DNA of 64,000 nucleotides. Source: Rhabditoides inermis. Lineage: Eukaryota; Nematoda; Chromadorea; Rhabditida; Rhabditidae. This document shows positions 11,501 to 23,500 of this stretch, piece by piece; position 1 is the stretch's first letter, and each line of letters starts with the position of its first letter. Below the pieces are notes generated by a model. That model saw only the letters and a program-made list of their open reading frames with translations, did not search any database and was not told the origin of the DNA. The stretch is taken from NCBI GenBank assembly GCA_963966185.1, contig CAWZYM010000226.1:1-64000 (forward strand). The letters run 5' to 3'. The position numbers were made by a program, and so were the translations under genes.

Positions 11501-14500
11501 GGAAGGATCTACCAAAGAACAAGTCGAAAAAGTGTTTGGCTACTCTGGGTTAGCGTTCCGGGTTCATTCGTAGCTCACACTAGTAGGTACACAGTCTATC
11601 CGAGCGGGATGGTCCCTACAGGCACCCGGAGTGGAGAGAGGGACCAGGAATGGCTAGGATGGGATCTGTGATCGGTTATCTGTCTATTCGAAACGAAAAC
11701 ACTCATGGCACGCTCTTCTCACTCATGGATAGGCTGCTTCGCAGCCGCACTCCCTGGAATGCCAGTAGGCACTTCAGGTCGAGGGCAGCGAGTCTGGCCG
11801 GTAAAAGAGAGATTGTAAATGGGTTGTATACAGTGAACTGAGTGTCTTTTCATTGATTTCCACTCACGGCATGGCTGTGGAATCAGGTGGCTGGACCCAT
11901 CTGTAAAAGAGAGATTGTAAATGGGTTGTATACAGTGAACTGAGTGTCTTTTCATTGATTTCCACTCACGGCATGGCTGTGGAATCAAGTGGCTGGACCC
12001 ATCTCCAGAAAAGTATTTCCTGCAATTATGGTCTCTTTTTGGCGCTTGGTTTGGGTCCACTTAAACTTGTTGTAGTGTGATATATGATCTTTACTCACCT
12101 AATAACTCACCGCATGCTACACAGCAGTCGGGAGCCGAAAACGGGACACTTCGCGAAGTTTTGGTCCCTTACTACTCCTGCAATGGTCCCCAGCACCCAG
12201 TCAGCGTTAGAAAGCATGAGAAATTGTTCCGAAGGTTTGAAAACATATCTCTGCCAAATTACAGACCAATCGGCCAAACTGGGATGAATCGGCGAGGTTA
12301 TGGTCCCTTGTATGACTGGAGTGGTCCCCAGCACTCAGCCAACAATATTAACCATCACATATTGTTCAGGAGATTCGAAAACATACCTCTGTTGTTTTTC
12401 AGATCAAATGGTATTACTTGAACTGAGATATACCACTCGATTAGGAGATGGTCCCCAGGATCAAATGGACCTTTTCTATACCTACCATTGTGTTCCTTGA
12501 CCTAAATAATGCTAGAATCCAAAGTTTCAGCTTTGGAAACAAAGATTGAGCTGAGATGTGAATGACTGAAAAAAGTGAAGTATTTTATGGTGAGAAATCT
12601 TAAACATTTTTGGAACCGACTTAAAACAGGTCCTAAAACTCATTTCACCCCTTTTCAAGCCCCCGAAGACGCGCGGGACCGAAAGCAATAATTTCCGCGC
12701 CCTTTGGCGCACAGGGTAAAAGTGCCTTGACTTGGGAATTAATTCATCCTGCCCCCTCTGAACGGATAGCGCCCATGCCGGACGACGACGACAGCAAGCA
12801 GGTAACGATCAATCAATATCAGTCGATTATCGATTTATCGATCGCAGTCGGCGAGCGCGGAGCCGTCGCCGCCGGTGCGACTCGAGGTGCAGCAGAAGCA
12901 GGAGACTGTGGAGAAGGAGCAGAAGGAGGAGGAGAAGGGAGAAGACGGGAAGAAGGCCAAGGTATGTCAGGTATTCCCTGTGAACACAGGGCGAACTGCC
13001 TTCCAACTTGCTTTCCAACTATGTATATAAAACTGCCTTTTGAATAGCTCCAAGTCACTTCAAACTACTCGCGATTGCCCTAAAAATCACTTAAATTGAA
13101 ATGAGTTTCCAAAAAGAGACTGTGTTCAGATGGAGACGCCGTCGCCTCCGAAGGCGGACGTCAAGTCTACGAGTACGTCTCCGCCCGACGCGAGTGGAAA
13201 GAGGAAAAGGAGAAGCTGTCAAGACTAAGCTATGGGGCAGGGTTCAGTCTAAGGTACTCTACAGTAAGGGTACTAATAACTACAGTAATGGTAATAGTAA
13301 CTACGGTAATCTACAGTGATAACAATACAATACATCAGACCTGTCTCCATGGCCGTCGAGAGGGTTGCCACAATACTCTCGCCAATAAATACATAACAGT
13401 AATATAGAAGTGACTTTATCGCATATAGTAATTATACATGAAAGGGCGACCGCTCACGCGGATCGTCCCGGCGATAAGTGTCGATCTCTCTCACTTCTCT
13501 CTTACGTGTCTGTGCTCTCTCTCACTCTCTCGTTCCGGTCGGGACATTCCGGGGGGGACTCGAGAACATCTCGAGTGTAATGAGTGATGTGACACGGGGG
13601 GGAGATAATCGATACTTATAAATTTATAAAGTGATAATTGCCCTGTTTTTTGGGCTTCTCAGTCTACGTTCGGTAGTGGGTCTCCTCCTGTCGCTTGTTG
13701 AAGACGTGTTGTCGTTGACGTGTTGTTTTGTCGTTGACGATGAAGGCTTCTTCTGACGGCTGGTAGGTATAGTCGCGTCTGGTGTGAAGTGACGGTAGAG
13801 TGAGTGCGCGCTGCCGATTACGTTACTGTTTTTTCTTCTTCCGAGAACCTCTTTTAAGTTCTCCTTTTTTGTTTTTAGAGTGACGCCAATTGATTACGAT
13901 CATTGTTTACATCTTTTGTATCAGATCGTGTGTGGCGTGGCGGTTCGGATGCCCTTTGCAATCCCTTTGAATCCGCCACATGTGCCTTCACAGGACATGG
14001 CTTGGACACTCCTCATACATTGTATCCAACTCGGCTGGCGAGGGCGGCTGGTTTCGTTTTCCTTGTTTTCTAGAAACTCTGCCTATTTGCCCGTTCAGAT
14101 GCGTTCTCTTGTCCTTCTCCTTCTTGCTCTGCTTGGCGTCGCTGGTGTGTACGTCTCGCGCTCGCCGTCGGCTTGCGGGGAGTGGCAAGTGTCGGCCTCG
14201 TGCCCGAGGTGTCCCTCGGGGCACTTGTGCATCGTCCGTCTTTCCGAGTGAGTTGTTTATCTGCTATCCAATGTGTATTGCGCAAGGAGAGAGGGTGGAA
14301 TCTGTTGTTCCAGACTTTGGATCGTGCACTGTCTTCCGATGAGCGTGCTATCGTCTCATGCTACCGATCGTCGCCGTCAGCAGCCCGTGCCTCCTACGAC
14401 TACTTCGGCGGTGCCCCTTTCATCCGCTTCCCCTTCTCGCTCTCGCGAGTGTGTTGAGTGTGACGCGGCTTCTATTGATCTCGGCCATATTGTACTTGTC

Positions 14501-17500
14501 ATTGTCGCCATTATCTCCACCTTTGCTGTCGCTTACCTTCTGTATCGTCAGGGGGCGGGTAGGCGTGAGTATGCTCCTCCTGCGGCTGCTCAGATGCGCC
14601 TTGTGTCTCTGCGCGCCCTGTCGTCTTAATCCGCTGCCTAGGCCATACTCTTTCTCCGATTGTCGCGTCCAATTGCTCATGATATAATCTTGCGTTTCTC
14701 GATCCACACATGCTACCTCATCCTTGTTTATTTCAATTGCTTGTCCCGATAAATTATGATAAGCAATGACCTTGATTGGAGGCGGGTGAGTGCGCCTATC
14801 TGCACATCTCTATTACTTGATGAGTGAGAGCTTCACTCTCTAGAAGTTTCGATGTATGTGCTGGTGAAAGGAGATTATATTGTCACTGGGGTTTTGGGAT
14901 GGATCCAGCTATTCCTTCCGACTCGCGTCCCTCGTCGATGCGGCCTTATATTCATTGCCGATCCGCCGCGCGTCAGGTATACTGTAGCTGATCCGTTTGA
15001 TTGTATTACAATCATTTAGTCGCACTCCGCTCGCTCTGATCGATCTCGCTCTCATTCAACTTGTGGATTCTTTTGTTTTCTCCCTTGTTGGTTTGAATGG
15101 GCTGACTTCGCTTCGCGCACGCCCCTTTGAGATATCGGATGCGCCGGCGTCTGACCAGAGTCTCTTTTGGCGCCCGGTGGCCAATCATTGCCGTGGGGTG
15201 CGGCGTGGCCTCGCTCTGCTGCGTACTCACGTGCGGCAGTTTGCGGGGATAGCGGCTGTCATCGAAAAGGTGGATATCAATTACAAAATTTTAATCCTCT
15301 TTGTAATCGCCTTTCTTTCCGGTTGTCGCCCTACCTCATCATGTGCATCCGGCTGAGCGGTCGACTCGTTTTCATTTTGTCCCTCTTGATTGGGAGTCCC
15401 CTTCCCTGCTTCCCAGTATTCGCGTCCTTGAACGCCGTGTTCACCTCCTGGCTATCGGGAGCTTATATCTGACCCCCAGTGAGCTAGCCTCGGAGTTGGA
15501 GGCGGCGTCTGCTTATGCTAATGTAGTGTACGCCTTTCCTCGCTCGTGAATCGCATTGATAGCGCATTTTTTGTAGATAAATTGATTTTTGTTTTGTTTA
15601 GTTGCCATGAGTCAGCTGCGCGCTCGCAAGTCGGACCGTCGTACGGAATTGAGTGCGAGGGTCGCTGACCGTTCTGTCTTTCTTTCTGACCGCGCTCGCG
15701 TCACTGTTCAGCTACAGAGTGCTCTCGACGATGCGCGTTCGTCTTGTAGTGCTCTTCACGAGCTTTGGGAAGAGTTAGTTGGACAGGCGGCTACTCTCTC
15801 TGATCAAGATCTGTCTGCTCGCGATACGGTAAGTGGCGTCTGTCACCTTCTCCCGTCATACAGTATTACAGTATGCTCGCGACGCTTTTGCCATACTCGA
15901 GGGCCTGTTCAACATGGAAGATGTGAGTGCTATTCTCGTGGCTAGTACTTTTTCACGCCTCCCTTTTAGTCCGCCCGTGATATCGCGCGCGGTCTCAAAG
16001 GGCTCTCCGCGCTGGCTACGCTGCACTTGAAGTCCCTCCGCCGGCTGGACCAGTCGGATGACGATTTTTGGTCTGAGCATAGGTTGATCGTGGATAGGCT
16101 GGAGGAAGTGAATGTGAAATCCCATGCGTTCTCTGCACGCTGCGCAGCTGCTCGTGAATCTGCGCGTTCCTCTCTTCACCTTGCTCCTGCCATCACCCTC
16201 TTCCGTCGCCGTCGCCATTTTGTGAGTGACGCTCATTTTGCCGCTGGGCAGCGCGATGCCCCTGGCGCCTCCCGCGCTCGCGCGTCCTCTCAGTCTACTC
16301 GCCTGCGTCTCTCTATTCCCCCTACTCTCTCTGTGACCTCGGCCTCATCCTCTCCCAACGCCCCTTCCGATAACACTATGATCGATCTTCTCCGTTCATT
16401 CACAAACTAATAACCTTTATTGCTCGCATTTTTTATAACACATTCAACATTGCCTTCACTTGTTCATTTTATCTGTGCGATATGAATATAATTGTGCTTG
16501 CTTCGTGTTGTGGTGTTATTTGGTGGCGATTGGTGTGTTATTGAGTCGCCGTCGATATATAAGTGGTGGGTGCATGTTGGTCGGTGGGGTAGCTGGAGTG
16601 AGGTAGGATGGGATGAGGCTGGCGGTAGACTGGCTGGCGAGGAGGTGCGGAGGGAGACTGTGGCGGGCGCGACTGGCATCTGGAGAGGGCTATCAGCGAG
16701 TCGGCGTCTCGAGAAGGTCGGCCTCAATCTGGCTGACCCTCTCCTCCAACGCCTTTTTTTTTTTCCCTCTCCAGGATCTCCTTGTCGTGCTGCGCACGCT
16801 CTACTGCATCCCGCATGGCCTTGAGCGCCTGCTCGGCCTTCTTGGCCTGCAGCTTGCGCTCGCGTTCTTCCAACTCTTGTTGGCGTTGGAGAGCGGACAG
16901 CTTCTCCTATAATTTGTCTATTATTTCTCTCCCAATCGTCGACTTTCGCGCTCTCTTTCTCATTCTCACCTTGAGCTCAGTTGCTTCTTCCTCGTTGTTC
17001 TTGTCCTCGGTCGTGTCCTCCTCATCGTCCCGTTTTCCCGTCATCAAGAACTAAATTGAGGGTTATCCTATGCCCGCCCTCTCTCTCTCTCTTTCTGGCT
17101 CTCTCTTTTTCCTTCACTTACTTCGATCTGGAGAATCCTTTCCTCCACCAGGCGGTTGAACTCCTCCTCGCCGACTCCATCCTCCAGGAGGGGGCATACC
17201 CTGCCCCAATGGTGACCGCCAGTGGCCATGCACCGCTTGTTCTTGCAACGTCCTTCTTGGACGGTTTTTTCCGCGCGATTGTGACACGCCCAGGGCTGAT
17301 GTGCAGGCTCCATGCACAGCAAACAGAAGTCGGAGACGACGGCATACTCCTGGAGCCTTGGCGTCGGCATGACTGATAGTCTCTTGCAGGAAATTGCCAC
17401 ATGCCCGTTTTTCCTGCATACGGCGCAGTGGGGTCTTAGCTGCTGGGCTGTCGCGGGGGCTGCAATTCATTTCTTCTCGATTGCTCGACGCTGCCTATTT

Positions 17501-20500
17501 TACCGTTTCGCCGTCCTCCTTCCACATCCCTTGTCGGGGGGTAGTCGGGTGCTGTGTTACGGGCGCGGTTTCTCGGGTAGGCACCGTCGTTGCGATGGCT
17601 GTGCTTGTGGCTGGACATAGTCGATTGGGATCAGTTACGGTCCTGCAATGCGCGATTTATCTCTCGCAACCTTTGGTAATGACGTAATACGATATCGCGT
17701 TTGATCGGTTAGTCGCGTTTGTTATGGTTAGCTTATACCGCGAGTCGTATAGATGGAGGGAGAGAGAGAGAGAGAGAGAGGGGTCAATGACCCCTTATTG
17801 GGTCTGGGAGAGATGGTCGGGGGAGATGCCCGGGGCAGGTGCCTCCGGCGCGGCGTCTTTGGGAATGAATGCCGTTGGGGGTGGGCGGGAAGATACGCTG
17901 CGCGTGCGTCCTTCTCCTGTCATCCATCATTCATTATGGCTCCGCGTGTTATCTTATCCTCTTTCGTTTTCTCTTTTTGGTTATGAGATCAAGGTTATTA
18001 ACCGTATTACTGGTATGGTTTACCGTATTCTCTAGGTTACCCGCCCTCCCATGCTCACTGGCAAATTGAACCCGTATCAATGACTATGGAATTGTATAGA
18101 CAGTTTATACATATTATACACATTATATACATTATATACAATTTGTACACCACATTCGATAACTAGTAGGTTTCATTTGGGTTTGGGTGGGCGATTCCTG
18201 TTGGCAGCATCGCGAATTGTACTTGTGGCTGCTGCCTGTTGAGGCATTGCATGCAGTTTAGCTGCCATATTGTGGGCGAGAATAGCACGATGAGGAAGAT
18301 AATTATTGCTATTGCGAGGATAATCGGTAGCCACTCGTCCATCGCTCTCAGAAACCTGATAGTCTTTTCGACTGTTTCGCACAGCTGGTCCCATATCCCG
18401 ATAGTTTCTGGAGCGATGTACGTTGTGCCCTTGGCTGTGTTTGCCATTGGTATGCTGCCCTCAATGTAGTCTAGCTCACCGGTTGTTGCGATTGCGATCG
18501 ATTTCCCTCCGCAATGCACAGTACACGACTCTTTGACCTCGCGCTCTTCGAAATAGCGTCTGATCTTAGTCACGTGACCGGTTTTGTCACATTGAATTGT
18601 GTCTACAAAATTGTCCGTACATTGTATCTGGGCGGCTCCCGGTACTTCCGAATGACATCTTAGTTTGAATTTTGCCCCTTTGAGGCAGTTGAAGCATCCG
18701 GTTATGGGGGACACGTCACTCACCCGGCAGGGAGTGTCGTATTGGGAATATGACAGGTTTAGTCGTTCTTGGATGTTGAATTGAATGTGCAGCGCGTCGC
18801 GTGTTGTAATCAATTGCGGCTTCACTTGCGACGTTACCTTCAATTCAAACCCTTCGCCTATGGTTGGCAACATGTTGTTTGGATCACGGAGGAGCGAGTA
18901 GTAGTCGGTATCTGGGCATCGGCATAAAGCATTGTCGTCTGCGAAATCGCACCTGCATCGATCTATAAACGTGCAGTGAGTTGCGTTAGAGCATCGCAGA
19001 ACTGGATCCGCTTCTTCTTGTCGGATGTGTGCGATTTCTTTGTTTATGCGCAGAAATTTGTCTAGTTTAACTCGTGGTGAGTCGAAGTGAATCAATTTCA
19101 TTGTCGATCCGTTGTATACCTTTTTGTTTATACTCGTGGCCATGCTATCGACAAGCTTCACTGTCTCAATCGTCTTTTCTCCGTGGGGTGGGACCGTTGT
19201 TACTTCTAGTGAAACTTCAGGCACCCAATAGTTGCACTCGATAATTTCCACTAAATCGTATGTCGTTGGCTTAGCGTATACTCTGTAGTATAGGCAGCTG
19301 CTTGACAGTGTGAGACACTTGCACAGGAGGAATCCGCATTTGTTTGTACAGTATGTTGCCCCGCTGTACTTGTTCGCTTCGCTAAACTCGCTAATGATTG
19401 TGTCCTGATCGATGTCGTTGCATTTGCCTCCGGTACACAATCCGCTCCCCGCACATCTTCTAATCGACTCAGTTTTTGTCGTTATGTTTCTGGTGTACAG
19501 AGTGCGAGAGGCTCCACAGGTCCATGTCACGTCTTTCAAGTGAATCATCGTCTTTTGCATTTTCTTACCGGGGTATTCAATGTTTATGCACACTGTTCGA
19601 TCGATACTCGTAAAGAACATGTTGATTGACGTTTGGGTTGAGCATGAGTCCCGTGAGCACGTTATGGCCTCGGTCGTAATTGGGGTCGTCTTATCGCATG
19701 TCTCGGCGGTACATGCTGTGATAAAGCTTACTGCTATCGCGATCTGGGTGAGGGTCGAGAGTGACATGGACAGTGGGCGTTTAGAGTACCTCACTGATCG
19801 GTCGCTTCGTATGATGCACGTTGGTTGCTGCACGTTGAATGGGATTGGGGTGTATCTGCTGATTCCGCTCATGTCGTCTGACTCTCTCCTTTCAACGTCA
19901 ACCTGCGTCTCTTCTACCCTCTCGTCTAGCATGTTTTCGGTTGTTTCCTCTTCTTCGGCTGGTCGGGGAATGTCCTTTTTCTTCCTCCGCACGCAGCACG
20001 CAGCGGTTCTTGCGCAACATCCAGCAGATCGTCTGCACATTGTCCTATCCCTCCATGCCTTCTTTATGCGTTGCCTGCAGCGAATCAGTAGCGCCAGAAG
20101 CGTACCGGGGATTATTGTGATGAGCGCGAGGAACAGTATCGCCTTCTTTTTGTGGCAGTGAGGGTTGACTAGGGTTTGGTACATGCATATGGTACAGTGG
20201 TTTACGCTGCATAGGTCGATTCCTGGACATGTGTGCTTGATTACCTCGTTTCTTTTGCCGTTGTATTTTCTCCAAGTCACCAAGAAAGGGTGCACAATGA
20301 CGTGTGCGTCCACAGGGATAGTTATTCCTTCTAACTCATCGATTGCTGCGCGCACTTCATCATTGCAAGCCTTCTCGTCCTCGTCTATGCAAACCCTGTA
20401 TTTTGTGTATTCATCGGTCTTTGCGTGATCGAATAGTTGTACGCCCTCATCTGTGCACTGTATTGATCCCGAGTATGCTGGTTCGATAATCAGGAAGTGC

Positions 20501-23500
20501 TCTTGTGGGTGGATCACGGATCCATTCTCGTAATGATTTCCGATATAGACGCGCGTGCTTTCATTTTTTCCCGTGGATGCCTCTAACTTATCTTCGTTTG
20601 TTTCAGTCATGCCGTCCATTTCGGGTTCGGAGTCGTCATCTGCTCCGGAGAACAGCCGCTTCATCTCCTCGTCCACATAGGTGGGTTCTTCATACTCTAA
20701 CTCGATTTCTTGTTGCTCGGCGAGATCTTCTATCTCCTCTCGCGTCATTTCACTTAGCTCGAGCTTTTCTTCGCTGTTCAATTCATGTGACTGAGTTAGC
20801 TTCTCCACCACGCTACCGATGGTGATGTTCAACACTTCGTTTGTTATCATTCCCATCGCTTCCTGCCCTGCCGTTTTTATAGTCGATGAAACTGCGCTTT
20901 TCAGGGATTCGCTCGCTGCCTGCTTGGCCATCTTCCTGAGTTTCTGGATCTTCATCTCCTTTTCCGTTGAGACCGTAGTCTGTGCTATACTGGGAATCAA
21001 CTACACGGAGGGACTGCAGCTCATGATGCGTGAGTCGCGACATTTGTATATATATACCTATATTAAGTCAGAATTTAGTTTAAATCTTTGATATTGTATA
21101 ATACGATTACTAGTACCACTCCTTGTTCAGCCCGTGCCACATGTGCTCCGATCGGCGGCGTGCGCACTCCCTATCAGCTGCCAAAGAGCTCCGTCCCGCC
21201 CAGCAAGGAGCGCGGAAAGCTAGCCATAGGTGGGCTTTGCTCACCGTTACTTGTTTCTTTATTGATTTTTGATTACCTCAAAACGTTTTTTATTCAAGTT
21301 TACCTACCTGCTTACCGCACCCCTTCAGACATGGTCGGACCGGCCGGGAAGCCTGCGAAGGAGAAGGAGAAGCAGGTGATGAAGAGCATGTACGGCAGCA
21401 TATCCGTCGGACACGACTTCCAGGTGGGGGGCTGTTCTTGTTTGTTGTTTACATTGTGTACTTACTTCTTCTTCTTCGCCCCCTTCGCAGAGTGAATCTC
21501 TTGAATCGGGCACCTTTACTTTCACCTTTTTACTTACTTGTTGATTACCTGTTTACCTGCGTGCATTGCAGGCCGAGATGCCTGGTGAGTTCCCCCGCTC
21601 CTCGCTGGATGCCCTTCCGGATAGGGACGAAGTGGTGTGGATGGAACAGGAAGAGAAGAAGGAGGATGGCGAGGTGGGTAGAACCAGAATAGATCGATGT
21701 TGATATGCAGACGGTGAAACATTGCATCTCTATTTTCAACTTTGCTTGAATTTGAGGTTTTCATAATATAAAACATCATCGTGCTTACGTTACTCACTGT
21801 GAAGTGCTGGAGGAATCAATATAAGAGCGAGTACCAGGTTTAAGTGAAAGTGTGTTCTTGCAGGCGTGTTCGTCTCGTCCGTCTCCCGTGGAGCTGGAGC
21901 AGGCGTGGTGTGCCATCCGACGACAGTTCGGGGGCTCCATTCCACTCGACGCCGTACGTTTATTGGTTCATTCAGATTTTTTCTCCAATCAGCACAGTTC
22001 TGTAGTTTCTGTCGACGATTCATTGTGCTGGAAAACGCCTCGCCTTTTGATTGACTTTTTCGATATTGTGACGCTTAGCTATTATTTTTTTTTGCTTTGC
22101 ATTAGTAAAATCGGACAAGAAGAAACATTTGGTTCGATCAGTCTTGATACATGACGGCTGAAACGTAACATCATACGTCATAGGATTTTATCGTGCCACG
22201 ATTGCAGATGCTGCACCGTCTGTACACGTGCGGGTACTCGGTGGATGGGATGCTGGCGGGAATCGAGGAGGAGCAGTGGCACTGCCTGCCCCAGCCACCG
22301 CCCCGGATGAGCGTCGCCCAACAGGTGAGTGGAGAGAAGCATGTCTCTCACTATCATTCTCTCACGCTCACCTGTGTAGTTTGTCTGACTCATACAGGCT
22401 CCTAGTAGGAGTGTGGCGCAGCGTATTGTTGTTGCTTCGTTTTGTAATCCGTTCTGGCTTTGTAACAATGTCGTTATGAGTTGGTTTGATGACATGAACC
22501 TTTGAGGAAAGATCTATTACTCGTCATCCGTCAATCCATGCTTTCTTTCTGTCGTGGAACGTGGAATGTATGGTTCATTCAATCTTTTTTTTTCAGAAAG
22601 AGTTCTCGCGCAAGCTGGTGAAGGAGAAACGACCGCGGCAACACCAGGACCGATTCGTGAGTACCGTAACAACCGTAATCCATTATCCATAGCACCTTAA
22701 CTACCGTAACCCTGCGGTTTTCAGATGAAGACGCACTACATTGGCGAGATCGTCGCGCACTACTACAACACGAAGCGCAAGGGCTGTTTCGTGTTCGAGC
22801 ACCAGCTGTGCGCCTGCAGGGCTAGGTATAGATATCGATCGATTATCGATTTATTGATTACTATTCGATCATTCAGCCTGTCGTCGGAGCAGCCGCCCCC
22901 CGTGGCGCGCTACGAGTGCCACACATGCTGTGGCTACCTGTGGAGGGAGGCGGGGCGGGAGAGAGCAGGCCAGAGCAGCGAGTGTCTCGTCTGCGAGCTG
23001 TACAGACAGTGAGTCGCCCTGCGTGTCTTTGTCTGTCTCTTTAACATTCTCCACATCACGTTTTTTTTCATTTTCAGACGCACGGGCAAGCAGAGACCGG
23101 TCACTGGCAGACTGTTCGAAGACGACGAGAAAGTCGCCAAGAAGTGAGGGATTGAATTTGAATTTTGTTACTTTGGTTACTGTAGTCTACGAGTTATTGT
23201 TTTGTGAATTTGCTTGATTTTATTTCTTTTCATTTCAGATGGCTCGAAATGGAGATGGAGCGCGACGGAGAAGTTACCAAGGACGAGGTGAGATTTTTAA
23301 ACAGCAGTACAGTTAAAAGAGTACTTAGCCAAACCGCCATGTAAGAGCTTTATTCCATGAAAGCTGCGAGACTCGAAAGACACCACACGTTTAAGAACAG
23401 GACATGTAAGCAAGGGATAGAAACGAGACACGAACATTGGGAACTGGGATACTGGGAACAATTGAAGTGTGGCGGGGGACGCACGAGTGAAAGTGTGGAA

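Larger units (their letters stand above)
5814..12773 (+). mobile_element. Merlin-type (ISXO2/IS1595-like transposase) DNA transposon with giant inverted arms
   Basis: A 6,960-bp element with perfect ends (GGCGCTATCCGTTCAGAG at 5814 and its reverse complement ending at 12773) and an identical 8-bp target duplication. Left arm about 5814-8271, right arm about 10238-12773, and a unique centre (8272-10237) carrying one spliced transposase gene. Each arm consists of about 0.75 kb of outer sequence followed by about 1.6 kb of 481-bp tandem repeats. Intact ends, an intact-looking transposase and a clean duplication suggest a young, possibly active insertion. Merlin elements usually have short terminal repeats (established knowledge), so arms of this length are unusual. 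The element is inserted in coding exon 2 of the ELM2-SANT gene. Confidence 0.9.
13330..21090. mobile_element. Virus-like gene island in an intron (Env, zinc-knuckle, Gag-like; no polymerase seen)
   Basis: Intron 4 of the ELM2-SANT gene is about 7.9 kb and is filled by at least five compact genes unlike the host gene. Plus strand, in order: a signal-peptide membrane protein (14099), a hydrophobic helical protein (14852), and a helical Gag-like protein (15607). Minus strand: a zinc-knuckle coiled-coil protein (from 17642) converging on the Gag-like gene, and a large Env (from 20955). I found no reverse transcriptase, integrase or protease motif on either strand, and no long terminal direct or inverted repeat at the borders, so the edges given are approximate. 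The plus-strand genes and the knuckle gene contain introns. It could be a domesticated or rearranged retroelement, or a DNA element that carries envelope genes. Confidence 0.6.

Noticed and set aside
6527..12060. Recurrent open frames of 63, 78, 94 and 113 residues in the transposon arms
   Set aside because: They recur every 481 bp on both strands with the tandem repeat and show no protein-like features; they are by-products of the repeat.
13739..13771. ATG followed by eight codons and a stop, considered as a gene start
   Set aside because: Too short; more likely part of the spliced leader of the plus-strand island genes.
17724..18035. 103-residue frame on the plus strand between the knuckle gene and Env
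   Set aside because: It includes a GA run and its complement holds a better Pro-rich frame that may be an upstream exon of the zinc-knuckle gene.
19580..20161. 193-residue open frame on the plus strand
   Set aside because: It lies wholly antisense to the Env coding sequence and lacks its own splice or start context.
13330..21120. Long terminal repeats for the Env island
   Set aside because: No matching direct or inverted repeat was found between the left and right borders by eye; a computed self-alignment would be needed to be sure.
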